Shown one piece after another: positions 1 through 7,941 of a stretch of 64,000 nucleotides of DNA; the first letter of the stretch is position 1; every line of letters starts with the position of its first letter. The notes under the pieces were generated by a model. The model saw only the letters and a program-made list of their open reading frames with translations. It did not search any database and was not told where the DNA came from. Made by a program: the position numbers and the translations under genes. The stretch is from assembly GCA_016744135.1 (NCBI GenBank), contig JADGEX010000001.1, positions 941,029 to 1,005,028 of the forward strand. The letters run 5' to 3'. The DNA comes from Pseudodesulfovibrio sp. GTDB taxonomy: Bacteria > Desulfobacterota > Desulfovibrionia > Desulfovibrionales > Desulfovibrionaceae.

Positions 1-67
1 GCACCCTTCCTACGGCTTCGACAATCCGATGCCGAGTCTGTTCCTTATCTTTTTTTATGTGTGACAT
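1..67 (-). CDS. TetR-family-like transcriptional regulator, N-terminal fragment
   Basis: Only the first 22 codons are inside the window; the gene runs off the left edge. The start ATG at 65-67 follows an AGGAGG ribosome binding site by 5 bases. The visible peptide begins MSHIKKDKEQTRHRIVEAVG, which matches the usual entry into helix 1 of TetR DNA-binding domains (TRxRIxEA pattern). Family knowledge: such proteins are dimeric ligand-responsive repressors, often autoregulated, which fits the perfect palindrome in its own upstream region (85-103). The ligand and target genes cannot be told from this fragment. With so few residues another helix-turn-helix family is possible. Confidence 0.55.
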   Translation of the reverse strand, partial: MSHIKKDKEQTRHRIVEAVGRV

Positions 68-84
68 AAGGTCCTCCTGTCTTC

Positions 85-103
85 ATGTCACCACTAGTGA
101 CAT
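85..103. promoter_or_regulatory. Palindrome upstream of the TetR-like gene, candidate operator
   Basis: ATGTCAC and GTGACAT form a perfect 7-base inverted repeat around a 5-base centre. It lies 18 bases upstream of the start codon and just downstream of a TTGACA -35-like hexamer read on the minus strand (119-124), so it would overlap the -10 region. That is the position expected for an autoregulatory operator; the function is inferred. Confidence 0.45.
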
Positions 104-130
104 AAAGGCAAAAGCGTTGTCAAACATGAC

Positions 131-160
131 AAAAAAAGCGAATGTACTGAGTACATTCGC
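131..160 (-). terminator. Intrinsic terminator of the solute-binding protein gene
   Basis: A perfect 10-bp stem (GCGAATGTAC / GTACATTCGC) with a 3-base loop is followed on the minus strand by seven T residues (A-tract 131-137). It sits 30 bases past the stop codon of the gene at 190-921. Confidence 0.85.
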
Positions 161-189
161 CCTACGAAAAGATGTTTTTTGTCAGTACA

Positions 190-921
190 TCAATTTTTAA
201 AGTTTCTCTTTATGATAGCATCATATGTCCCATCGGCCTTGAGCGTATCAAGAGCCTTCTGCCATTTTTCAATGGTAGTATCCGGCACATCACGAGAAAA
301 AGCGATCCATGCTGTCGAACCGGCTACTTTGGGACCAATCCGCTCAAAGGAGATTGGATCCAATCCGGCTTCACTCACCATATAAAAATATGTTCGTTCA
401 CCCATAAGGACTAGATCAACACGCCCTTGAGAGAGTTTCTTATAACTGGAATCATACGTCGGTCCGACATCCAAATTGGTAAAATTTTTCGCCGTCAACA
501 ATTGATGTGTATATCCATCTTTACGCACAGCAATACGATCAACTTGACGCGCGTCAGCAAGACTTTCAATTTTTAACTCAGTCCCTGTTCGTTTAAAAAA
601 ATAATCACCCTCTCCAAAAATCGGTCCGACCCATTTAAACAGATCCTCTCGTTCAGGAATCCGAACAATAGCAAACAGCGCCTGACGTTTTAAATTCTGC
701 GTCTGAGTATATGCCCTCATCCAGGGAGCTATTTGAATTGAATTGGTATCACCTATCATGACTTGAATAGCCCGCACGACTTCAGGAGCAACACCACTCA
801 ATTCACCTTCCACCTCATAGGCAAGTGGCGGGTAAATAATCACCTGCATATTAATGCTCTCTGCAAAAACATACGATGAAGATAAAAGAAAAATAAATAA
901 TACAATCAAAATCTTAGGCAC
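190..921 (-). CDS. Periplasmic solute-binding protein, SBP_bac_3 type (transporter substrate-binding domain)
   Basis: The protein begins with a Lys-containing n-region and a strongly hydrophobic stretch ending in SSSYVFA-ES, a plausible signal peptidase I site, so it should act in the periplasm. The following MQVIIYPPLAY...GELSGVAPEVVRAIQ resembles the opening of amino-acid/polyamine ABC-type binding proteins, and the length (243 residues) is normal for the family. A GTG at 919-921 is chosen as start because GGAG lies 10 bases upstream; an ATG at 946-948 would put nine polar residues before the signal peptide. No permease or ATPase gene is adjacent, so it may be an orphan receptor or work with a transporter elsewhere. 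The ligand is unknown. A perfect terminator follows. Confidence 0.8.
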   Translation of the reverse strand: MPKILIVLFIFLLSSSYVFAESINMQVIIYPPLAYEVEGELSGVAPEVVRAIQVMIGDTNSIQIAPWMRAYTQTQNLKRQALFAIVRIPEREDLFKWVGPIFGEGDYFFKRTGTELKIESLADARQVDRIAVRKDGYTHQLLTAKNFTNLDVGPTYDSSYKKLSQGRVDLVLMGERTYFYMVSEAGLDPISFERIGPKVAGSTAWIAFSRDVPDTTIEKWQKALDTLKADGTYDAIIKRNFKN

Positions 922-1052
922 AAAATATTCTCCATGAAAAGTATCCACCCACAGTATCCGATAACAATAATTGAGTCTATTTATTTTAAGTTTTTACAGA
1001 TGAACACATGAACGTTTATTCATTTATCCAGACAACGTTGTATTACTAAAAC

Positions 1053-1083
1053 AAAAAAAGGATCCCGACTGATGTCGGAACCC
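1053..1083 (-). terminator. Terminator of the phosphohexomutase gene
   Basis: On the minus strand an imperfect GC-rich hairpin (GGTTCCGAC / GTCGGGATCC around ATCA) is followed by a run of seven T. It lies 27 bases after the stop codon. Confidence 0.75.
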
Positions 1084-1109
1084 TTTATCGGTTACTATCC
1101 TGTAAAGCT

Positions 1110-2465
1110 TTATACTATCCACTCTTCAAGTTTTTCCTCGAACATGCCCTTGATTTCAGCCAACCGCTCCTCTGTTTCCGCCTCAAAACGTAAAACAAGA
1201 ACAGGTTGAGTATTGGAAGCGCGGAGCAACCCCCAACCATCAGGGAATATGGCACGAACACCATCGATATCGATGGCCTCAAACTTGGCACTAAAATACT
1301 CAACGGCCTTGCCAACCACCGTAGGCTTCATCGCTTCGGAACAAGCAACACGAATTTCCGGGGTGGAAAAAGTCTTGGGCCAATCGGCCAAATGATCACT
1401 CATGGTCTTGTCCGACTTGGCAACGATCTCAACGATGCGAAGCGAAGCATACGTGGCATCATCAAAACCATAATAACGATCAGCAAAAAACATGTGTCCA
1501 GACATCTCACCTGCAAACTTGGCATCAATTTCCCGCATACGGGCCTTGATCAATGAATGGCCTGTTTTCCACATGACAGCGTCACCGCCGTGAGCCTTGA
1601 TATCCTCATACATCAGATGGGAACACTTGACCTCACCAATAATGGAAGCACCGGGGAAATTTTTCAAAATATCGCGCGCATAAATGGCGACCAACTGATC
1701 ACCAAAAAGCAAATCACCCTTTTCCGTGACCACACCAATACGATCACCGTCGCCATCCAGCCCAATACCAAGATCTGCTTTTTCGGCCAAAACAGCCTTT
1801 TGCAAATGCACCATGTTCTTTTCGATCACTGGATCGGGATGATGATTCGGAAACGCACCGTCCGGGTCACAGAACAGACGGACAACCTCCACACCAGCCA
1901 ACTCAAGGGCATCTGCGGTAATATTACCACCAGCGCCGTTGCCACCGTCCACAACGACCTTGAGAGGGCGCTTGATTGTCACGTCCGCAGCCAACTCATT
2001 GATATAACCAGGAACGATATCTTCTGTAGAAATAGTACCAACGCCTTCCGGGAAGACGCCTTTCTTCAGAACTTCGTACACATCCTGAATTTCGTCGGAA
2101 TGAATAGTCGATTTGCCCTGCCATACCTTAAACCCATTATATTCAGCGGGATTATGACTAGCGGTGATCATTACGCCTGCCGTTTCGCCAAGCGTGGTAA
2201 CTGCATAATAAAAAACAGGAGACGAGACCTGACCGATAGAGACAACATCCACACCCACAGCAGTCAGCCCGGCAGTTAAGGCCTTGGCATAGGCAGGGGA
2301 AGAATGACGACAATCATACCCGACAACAGCGACCTTTGATCCATTTTGCAAGAAATAAGTACCACATGCCTTACCAAGCTGCTCCACCCATTCTTCATCA
2401 AAATCCTGATCAACAATTCCGCGAATGTCATATGTTCTAAAAATTTCCCTTACGATCGGCTTCAT
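1110..2465 (-). CDS. Phosphomannomutase/phosphoglucomutase (alpha-D-phosphohexomutase family)
   Basis: Interconverts hexose 1- and 6-phosphates, feeding sugar nucleotides for LPS, exopolysaccharide or storage polymers. Domain signs in order: FRTYDIRG near the N-terminus, the phosphoserine loop TASHNPAEYNGFK, the metal loop GLDGDGDRIG, the sugar-binding loop GEMSGHMFF, and the C-terminal phosphate-binding SNTQPVLVLRFEAET. All active-site loops are intact and the length of 451 residues is normal. The start ATG at 2463-2465 has GGGAG seven bases upstream and leads straight into the family's usual MKPIVREIFRTYDIRG; an upstream in-frame ATG (2481-2483) has no such site. The gene is monocistronic, with its own terminator. 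The specific sugar preference cannot be read from the sequence. Confidence 0.93.
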   Translation of the reverse strand: MKPIVREIFRTYDIRGIVDQDFDEEWVEQLGKACGTYFLQNGSKVAVVGYDCRHSSPAYAKALTAGLTAVGVDVVSIGQVSSPVFYYAVTTLGETAGVMITASHNPAEYNGFKVWQGKSTIHSDEIQDVYEVLKKGVFPEGVGTISTEDIVPGYINELAADVTIKRPLKVVVDGGNGAGGNITADALELAGVEVVRLFCDPDGAFPNHHPDPVIEKNMVHLQKAVLAEKADLGIGLDGDGDRIGVVTEKGDLLFGDQLVAIYARDILKNFPGASIIGEVKCSHLMYEDIKAHGGDAVMWKTGHSLIKARMREIDAKFAGEMSGHMFFADRYYGFDDATYASLRIVEIVAKSDKTMSDHLADWPKTFSTPEIRVACSEAMKPTVVGKAVEYFSAKFEAIDIDGVRAIFPDGWGLLRASNTQPVLVLRFEAETEERLAEIKGMFEEKLEEWIV

Positions 2466-2670
2466 GCTTTCTCCCGGCTGCACGGTATTTGTAAATGAGG
2501 TATATCCTACAAGACTGTTGCTTGATATCGTTGATTCTCGGTTATTTCAATGGGAATCATAACAGTCATCAGGCACAACACATGGCATATCATATATCGC
2601 AGAAAGACGCCTCCGTCCCAATCTCTTGCTGCAAACCATCAATCAAAAATCTTTTTGAAGAAAAAAAGAC

Positions 2671-2702
2671 AAAAAAAAGGGCCTGCCGCATACGACACGC
2701 CC
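2671..2702 (-). terminator. Terminator of the thioredoxin-fold gene
   Basis: On the minus strand a GGGC..GTCG / CGGC..GCCC hairpin with a four-base loop is followed by eight T and a further T-rich tract. It begins 27 bases past the stop codon. Confidence 0.8.
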
Positions 2703-2729
2703 ACGATCCCCACCGCCAAGCGGAAATAT

Positions 2730-3053
2730 TTATTTCTCCCCAAAAACTCCTTGAATAAAATCGTCCAGTGTTTCTCCATCGGATTCACCAATAAGCCGAT
2801 CAACTTCCTCTCCTTTGTTAAAAAGAAGAAAAGTAGGTGTTCCCTTCACAGCAAAACGCTCTTGTGCCGTATGCAGATAATCAGAATCATACAGAAAACA
2901 CCGCACCCGGTCCTTATGGAATTGTGAAGCCTTTTCCAATATTTCAGCCTGATCGGCGTACCGCTCATTCCGCTTGAGAAATGCAACAAGCAAAGGCTCG
3001 TCACTCTTCTGCAATTCGAAATCAAAAGCTTGTGGTTCTATGGTTCTGACCAT
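2730..3053 (-). CDS. Thioredoxin-fold protein lacking the CXXC motif
   Basis: 107 residues from the chosen start. The pattern of a thioredoxin fold is visible: a beta strand PLLVAFLKRN, a helix, then VRCFLYDSDY, the cis-proline segment VKGTPTFLLFNKGEEVDRLIG, and a terminal amphipathic helix. Where thioredoxins carry WCGPC this protein has KRNERYADQ, so it lacks the redox-active cysteine pair and is unlikely to be a disulfide reductase; a chaperone-like or binding role is possible. The start at 3051-3053 is preferred because GGGGAAG precedes it at good spacing, while the upstream ATG (3114-3116) has no ribosome binding site. Function unassigned. It forms a single-gene unit between the sigma-54 activator gene and the mutase gene. 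Confidence 0.72.
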   Translation of the reverse strand: MVRTIEPQAFDFELQKSDEPLLVAFLKRNERYADQAEILEKASQFHKDRVRCFLYDSDYLHTAQERFAVKGTPTFLLFNKGEEVDRLIGESDGETLDDFIQGVFGEK

Positions 3054-3208
3054 AAAAGCTTCCCCATTATAGACTACTCGCCGGAACTCCCCAATAAAAC
3101 TTTGTATCTTTGGCATGGTGATTAGACCATACCAACCAAAAGCAATGAGTGCATTATATCGTCACGTTATAATGATTATAATTTGAAAAGAGTAAGAAAA
3201 ACGGAACG

Positions 3209-6076
3209 TCAGGTATCGATGCCCCACGCCTTAAGCTTACGATACAAAGTAGCCCTATGAATACCAAGTTGCCGGGCTGTGCGGGCCTTGTTTCCAACGT
3301 TCTGCTGGAGAGCAGCCAAAATATCCTCTTTGCCAGGCTTACGAGGGACAAAATGCACAGGCTGATATTCTGAAATAATTTCAGGCATCATGACAGGACT
3401 ACTCTGACTATTGTCCGTCAAATCTTTACGGATATGTTTGAGAGAAACAGTTTTACCCGGAGCAAGTATACAGGCGTGTTCAAGCGCATGCCGTAATTCT
3501 CGAATATTGCCGGGCCAACTGTATCCCATAAACAAATCCATAACCTCCTGCGAAACGCCTTCAAAAGACTTTCCAAAATGTTCCGAAAACATACCAAGAA
3601 AATGATTAATCAACAGAGGGATATCAGCCTGACGATCTCTCAGAGGCGGCAACGTAACGGGCATAACATTCAAACGATAGTACAAATCTTCTCGAAACAC
3701 GCCCTGCCGGACGGATTCCAACAGGTCAACATTCGTGGCGGCGAGTATACGCACATCTGCTGAATACGTCTTTGATTCCCCAACCCTTTCGTACTCTTTC
3801 TGTTCAAGAAAACGAAGCAACTTGAGCTGAAGCAAAGGAGATATATCACCTATTTCGTCCAAGAAAAGAGTACCGCCCTGAGCGGCCTGAATACGTCCGA
3901 CTTTATCCCTGACCGCACCGGTAAATGCCCCGCGCACATGCCCAAACAGTTCACTTTCCAGCAAACTTTCTGACAGTGCCGAACAATTCACCTTAACCAA
4001 GGGCTTACCTGCACGCACACCGCCGTAATGCAGGGCTTCGGCGGCCAACTCCTTTCCTGTGCCGGACTCGCCAAGAATAAGCACAATGGAATCCAAAGAC
4101 GAAAGCTGTTCCAAAAGCTGATAAATATCCTGCATGGAAGAACTACGACCAACAATTCCTCGAAACCCATGCCGCTGTTGCAATTGTTTTTCCAGATCAG
4201 CAACGTGGGATACGTCTCGAACAACCAACACAGCCCCATTATGTTGCCTGTCCTGCCCCACCAACGGAGAACAATTGATTTCAACCATGCGCTCGCCAAT
4301 ACCCTTGATTTCCAACTCGATCTCATAACCACGCACAGGCTTATCCGTCTTGAGTACCTGCTTGAGTACGCCCACACAGGGATTACCATCGCCCTCAACC
4401 AAGTCTTCAAGGTCGAGGCCACGCATACGACCTCTATCAAAATTGAACAATGAAGCTGCCGCTCTATTTGACGCCATAATAATCAGATCATTATCCACTG
4501 TCAGAATAGCATCAGGGATAGATTTGAAGGTTGCCACCAAATTCAGACGATACTGCTCTTTTTCCTGATTAGCCCGCCCGAGGGCATTCTCAGCCAGCTT
4601 GCGATCCGTCACATCTCGTCCCACGGCCTGCACACTAAGAACTGCTTTTCTGTCATTAAACACAGCCCGATTGGTCCAATGAATCCACCGGACGTCACCG
4701 CCATGCCGTGTCAGCATAATCTCCCTGTCAAAAACAGGTTGAGCAGGATGGGCATTTTCCAACCAGTTCACAAAATACTGGCGATCAAGGGAGGCGTGAT
4801 GAGCAAAGACATTCGAACCGATAGCCTCTTCCTCATCCTCCCCAAAAAAACGGGCATACGCACCGTTGACAAAATTCAATGTCCCGTCCGCTTTAAACCG
4901 ACAAATCAACTCCGTCTGGTCTTCAACCACGGCCCGATACAACCTGGCTCCTTCGCGTAGGGCTTCTTCCACCACTTTGTGCCGTGAAATGTCTTGCCCA
5001 GACATAACACACACCTCACGGGCACCATTGGTATAATAACTCAGAGAAAGTTCTACAGGAAACGAAGAGCCATTCTTGCGTCGCAGATATTCATAAGAAA
5101 TACGTTTTACCCCGGTCTTCATGGCATTCATGGTCTGATCTGGATGATCCACCATGGTCCGAATATCACGTCCGCACATTGCATCAGCCTCAAATCCCAG
5201 CATGCGAACAGAAGCACCATTACAATCGATGACGATGCCGGTTTCCTTGTCTATAAGAAGAATCGCGTCGGTCGCGCCTTCAAAGACGCTCCTATACTGC
5301 TTCTCGGCTGCCGCCAGTCCGGACTCACTCCACCGTTTAGCTGTAACATCACGAACTGTAACGATAAATCCGGTCAAAACTTCATCTTCAACAATCGGCT
5401 TGATGCAGGACTCGACAACGACGCCGCCGCGCTTCTCTTCAATACAGACAGTCTTCATCGTGGCACGAACCTCTGACAACGTTCCTGCTTGGCGTATGGC
5501 GATAAATTCCGGCAAAACCGACAGATAATCGCAACCTGAAATCTGTTCCTCAATGGGGTTGACCAATTCTTGAATAAGACCACCGCAATCCAGTATGCTA
5601 GCCTCTTCATCCAAAACAAAAAAAGCCCCGTCATCCATATGGAGCGTGGCGTGAACGATAGTCTGCATACGCAATATTTCTCGAGCATGCCCAGCCGCTT
5701 TAACCATCTTTTTCTTGGCGACAACACCTTGTCTAGCAAGCATCTCCAACTGAAAACGATCCACCGGCTTTTTCAGATAGGATAAAGCCCTATTCATGCT
5801 GACTGCTTCCACTGGGTTATCAAAAGCTGCATCGACCAGCAAAATAAGAGGCACCTGAAAACCCAGTCGATCGGCATCGTCCGACAGGTCACACCCGCCT
5901 TCAAACACCAAATCAGCGGAAACAAAAAGAACATCCGGTTCCTGCCGAGCCATCAAGGCCGAAGCCGAAGCCAGACTGGAAGCAGTTTCCACATAATATC
6001 CTCCGGAAACGAGAATGTCCCGGATCAATGCACGTATGGCGGCGTCACCTTCGGCGACAAGAATGGTCGAACTCAC
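3209..6076 (-). CDS. Sigma-54-dependent transcriptional activator with degenerate receiver and several PAS domains
   Basis: A 955-residue bacterial enhancer-binding protein. Order: a receiver-like domain (about 1-125), four PAS/PAC-like segments (about 140-630), an AAA+ sigma-54 interaction domain with Walker A GESGTGKE near residue 665, the GAFTGA loop that contacts sigma-54, Walker B GGTLFLDEIG, and a C-terminal Fis-type helix-turn-helix (NKARTARQLGIHRATLYRKL). In the receiver the strand that normally ends in the phosphoacceptor Asp reads PDVLFVSAD, with Ser where the Asp is expected, while the conserved LKKP lysine is kept, so it may be a pseudo-receiver. Start GTG at 6074-6076 is chosen because AGGAGA lies six bases upstream; the ATG at 6092-6094 overlaps that site. 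No partner kinase is adjacent. Targets unknown; it could serve the sigma-54 promoters of this genome. Confidence 0.9.
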   Translation of the reverse strand: MSSTILVAEGDAAIRALIRDILVSGGYYVETASSLASASALMARQEPDVLFVSADLVFEGGCDLSDDADRLGFQVPLILLVDAAFDNPVEAVSMNRALSYLKKPVDRFQLEMLARQGVVAKKKMVKAAGHAREILRMQTIVHATLHMDDGAFFVLDEEASILDCGGLIQELVNPIEEQISGCDYLSVLPEFIAIRQAGTLSEVRATMKTVCIEEKRGGVVVESCIKPIVEDEVLTGFIVTVRDVTAKRWSESGLAAAEKQYRSVFEGATDAILLIDKETGIVIDCNGASVRMLGFEADAMCGRDIRTMVDHPDQTMNAMKTGVKRISYEYLRRKNGSSFPVELSLSYYTNGAREVCVMSGQDISRHKVVEEALREGARLYRAVVEDQTELICRFKADGTLNFVNGAYARFFGEDEEEAIGSNVFAHHASLDRQYFVNWLENAHPAQPVFDREIMLTRHGGDVRWIHWTNRAVFNDRKAVLSVQAVGRDVTDRKLAENALGRANQEKEQYRLNLVATFKSIPDAILTVDNDLIIMASNRAAASLFNFDRGRMRGLDLEDLVEGDGNPCVGVLKQVLKTDKPVRGYEIELEIKGIGERMVEINCSPLVGQDRQHNGAVLVVRDVSHVADLEKQLQQRHGFRGIVGRSSSMQDIYQLLEQLSSLDSIVLILGESGTGKELAAEALHYGGVRAGKPLVKVNCSALSESLLESELFGHVRGAFTGAVRDKVGRIQAAQGGTLFLDEIGDISPLLQLKLLRFLEQKEYERVGESKTYSADVRILAATNVDLLESVRQGVFREDLYYRLNVMPVTLPPLRDRQADIPLLINHFLGMFSEHFGKSFEGVSQEVMDLFMGYSWPGNIRELRHALEHACILAPGKTVSLKHIRKDLTDNSQSSPVMMPEIISEYQPVHFVPRKPGKEDILAALQQNVGNKARTARQLGIHRATLYRKLKAWGIDT

Positions 6077-6226
6077 TACATATCTCCTAGACATGACTCA
6101 TACATTAGTTGAGTCGCGAAAACCAGTCCCCAACCCATATCGGATGGTTTTCCGCTGTTCATTTTATGTTTCAATGTGTATAGAGAAATTGTGGAGGATT
6201 CCAGTTCAGCCAACAAGGAGGAGAAT

Positions 6227-6466
6227 ATGTCTTTTACCGAAGCCGACCTGCCCGTTGACGTTCGTCACGGAGAAATGATCACACTTGGAGACGGAACAAC
6301 TGTTCGCTTTGAATCCAATGGTGAAGCCAAAAACATCATGGTCAATGACGGATTCGAACCTGCATGCACATTATTTCCCGGTTGCGACTATACCGTGGAA
6401 ACTAATGGCGGTAACTATCAAGTAAGCTGTGAGTTCGGTGACTGCATGCATGTCAAAAAAATCTGA
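6227..6466 (+). CDS. Small hypothetical protein with four cysteines
   Basis: 79 residues, not recognised. A strong AAGGAGGAG ribosome binding site precedes the ATG at 6227. The protein is acidic, has no signal peptide or membrane segment, and carries four cysteines in its C-terminal half (PACTLFPGCD and VSCEFGDCMH), arranged as two pairs that could bind a metal or form disulfides, though this is not a known zinc-ribbon spacing. It is transcribed divergently from the sigma-54 activator and ends just before a GC-rich hairpin. Confidence 0.7.
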   Translation: MSFTEADLPVDVRHGEMITLGDGTTVRFESNGEAKNIMVNDGFEPACTLFPGCDYTVETNGGNYQVSCEFGDCMHVKKI

Positions 6467-6474
6467 GTGAGCAC

Positions 6475-6502
6475 CGCGCCCGAATGCAAACATTCGGGCG
6501 CG
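6475..6502 (+). terminator. GC-rich hairpin after the small cysteine protein
   Basis: A perfect 12-bp stem (CGCGCCCGAATG / CATTCGGGCGCG) with a four-base loop begins 9 bases after the stop codon. There is no T-run, so it is either a weak terminator or a 3-prime stabilising hairpin. Confidence 0.5.
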
Positions 6503-6654
6503 AACCCAGTTCAGCTAAAGTGGTTTCATTATTAAAATCACGGCCTTTACTTTTCTTAACGACCTGCTACAATCCTAAGGTGATTGACTTTTGTCAGGTC
6601 TTTTCGCATTTGGGTGCTACGCCCCACAGACTCTTGCGAGACAAGGAGAAAACC

Positions 6655-7029
6655 GTGGCCAGGATACTCATAGCTGAAGATGATAGAATTTCCCAAAAAC
6701 TTGCTGTCAGAATTGTAGAAGAGCAGGGACATGTCGCGCTTGTCAGCCCTCACGGAAAACATGCATATGAAACGCTGATGCACAACGACATCGATATGCT
6801 TCTGACCGACATCATGATGCCGGAGATGGACGGTCAGCAACTTATCAAGACACTGCGCGGCGACCAAAAATTCGCCAATCTTCCCATCATCATCATGTCC
6901 GCCGTTGTCGGCCTCAATGACATTTCCAACCTGCTCAAACTTGGAGCAACGTTCTTTCTCGCGAAGCCTCTGGATCGGGAAGAACTATTGTCATATATCT
7001 CCCGTTGTCTGGCTGAAAAGGACTTCTAG
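6655..7029 (+). CDS. Single-domain response regulator (CheY-like receiver)
   Basis: 124 residues consisting only of a receiver domain. Visible residues: the acidic pair in ILIAEDDRIS, the phosphoacceptor in MLLTDIMMPEMDG, the conserved Ser/Thr region IIIMSAVVG, and the lysine in FLAKPLDREEL. There is no output domain, so it would act by protein-protein contact in a phosphorelay, in chemotaxis or in a diguanylate-type pathway. GTG at 6655 is taken as start because AAGGAG sits six bases upstream and the receiver's first strand follows at once; an upstream in-frame ATG (6484) would add residues with no resemblance to a receiver. No kinase gene is adjacent. Confidence 0.87.
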   Translation: MARILIAEDDRISQKLAVRIVEEQGHVALVSPHGKHAYETLMHNDIDMLLTDIMMPEMDGQQLIKTLRGDQKFANLPIIIMSAVVGLNDISNLLKLGATFFLAKPLDREELLSYISRCLAEKDF

Positions 7030-7033
7030 GCAC

Positions 7034-7057
7034 AAACCTTCCGCAAAGGTTTTCTTT
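7034..7057 (+). terminator. Weak terminator after the response regulator
   Basis: AAACCTT and AAGGTTT pair across a short loop five bases after the stop codon, followed by TTCTTTCCT. The stem is short and the T-tract is interrupted, so efficiency is doubtful. Confidence 0.45.
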
Positions 7058-7092
7058 CCTCGCCCCTGATTATGAGAATACTTTTTTACGCA

Positions 7093-7260
7093 CTATTCTT
7101 TTACGACGTTAGTGCAGACATAACGCAGGGACTCTTCGCCGACTTCCATTCCCCGGAAAAAATAGCTATCCTCAAAATGAATGCTTTGCCGGTCTTGATG
7201 AATGTCCTCCGGCGTATCATCAACTTTTTGAACCGAATCGTTCAAAAAGGACCGAACCAT
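7093..7260 (-). CDS. Small hypothetical protein, 55 residues
   Basis: A short reading frame in the gap between the response regulator and the cyclophilin gene, on the opposite strand to both. It starts MVRSFLNDSVQKVDD and contains IHFEDSYFFRGMEVGEESLR before ending VVKE. The composition (acidic, balanced polar and aromatic residues, no low-complexity runs) looks like a real soluble protein and not chance translation, and it fills an otherwise unexplained gap. The ribosome binding site is poor: a GAG lies about 9 bases upstream of the ATG at 7258-7260. Not recognised; no function proposed. Confidence 0.5.
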   Translation of the reverse strand: MVRSFLNDSVQKVDDTPEDIHQDRQSIHFEDSYFFRGMEVGEESLRYVCTNVVKE

Positions 7261-7292
7261 AGCACAAACTCTAACCCGACAACGGAATACTC

Positions 7293-7838
7293 ATGAAAAT
7301 TATCTTGAAAGCATTATTCGCATTTACTCTGATTTCCCTACTCACCCTGTCCTCAGCGATGGCAACAGACTTGGAAAACACGCTATATCTCGACCTCAAA
7401 GATGGTCGGGTTGTCATTGAACTGAGCCCTGATCTCGCGCCCAAACACGTGGCCCGCATTAAGGAACTGACCCGAATGAAGTTCTATGACGGCATCGTCT
7501 TCCACCGCGTCATTTCCGGCTTCATGGCCCAAACTGGCGATCCTACAGGCACAGGTCGTGGCGGTTCCGGCGAAAATCTGCCAGCAGAGTTCACCGACAC
7601 TCCTTTTGAACGTGGCACCGTAGGCATGGCTCGTGCACAAAGCCCGGACAGTGCGGACAGCCAATTTTTCATCTGCTTTGCCCCAGCCCCGTTCCTCAAC
7701 GGCCAGTATACGGTCTTCGGACAGGTAACGAGTGGCATGGATCTCGTGGACAAAATAAAGAAAGGCGCTGGCCGCAGTGGTGCAGTTCAAGACCCCGACG
7801 CCATCGTACGCATGCAAATTGCTGCCGACGTCAAATAA
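7293..7838 (+). CDS. Exported cyclophilin-type peptidyl-prolyl cis-trans isomerase
   Basis: 181 residues. The first 24 residues form a classical signal peptide (MKIILKALFAFTLISLL...SAMA-TD), so the enzyme acts in the periplasm on folding envelope proteins. The cyclophilin core shows KFYDGIVFHRVISGFMAQTGDPTGTGRGGSG, with the catalytic Arg in FHRV, then QSPDSADSQFFICFAPAPFLNGQYTVFGQV. This is the compact bacterial form without extra domains. There is no strong Shine-Dalgarno (ACGGAA precedes the ATG). The gene is alone and converges on the acyl-CoA ligase gene across a bidirectional terminator. Confidence 0.93.
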   Translation: MKIILKALFAFTLISLLTLSSAMATDLENTLYLDLKDGRVVIELSPDLAPKHVARIKELTRMKFYDGIVFHRVISGFMAQTGDPTGTGRGGSGENLPAEFTDTPFERGTVGMARAQSPDSADSQFFICFAPAPFLNGQYTVFGQVTSGMDLVDKIKKGAGRSGAVQDPDAIVRMQIAADVK

Positions 7839-7893
7839 TTAAAATTCTTTGGTGACCAGAACCTTTTCTCACGCCTACGGCGATGTTGAGAAT

Positions 7894-7933
7894 TAAAAAA
7901 AAGGCGCATCCCTTATGGAATGCGCCTTTTTTA
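7894..7933. terminator. Bidirectional terminator between cyclophilin and acyl-CoA ligase genes
   Basis: GGCGCAT..CC and GG..ATGCGCC pair with a short loop, flanked by an A-run on the left and a T-run on the right, so it can serve both convergent genes. Confidence 0.85.
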
Positions 7934-7941
7934 CGTTTATT

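Noticed and set aside
2550..2927. Long plus-strand frames opposite the thioredoxin-fold and mutase genes
   Set aside because: They are antisense shadows; codon pattern and composition favour the minus-strand genes, which also have terminators in the matching direction.
7072..7296. 74-residue plus-strand frame upstream of the cyclophilin gene
   Set aside because: It runs antisense over the better-supported 55-codon minus-strand frame and overlaps the cyclophilin start with no ribosome binding site.
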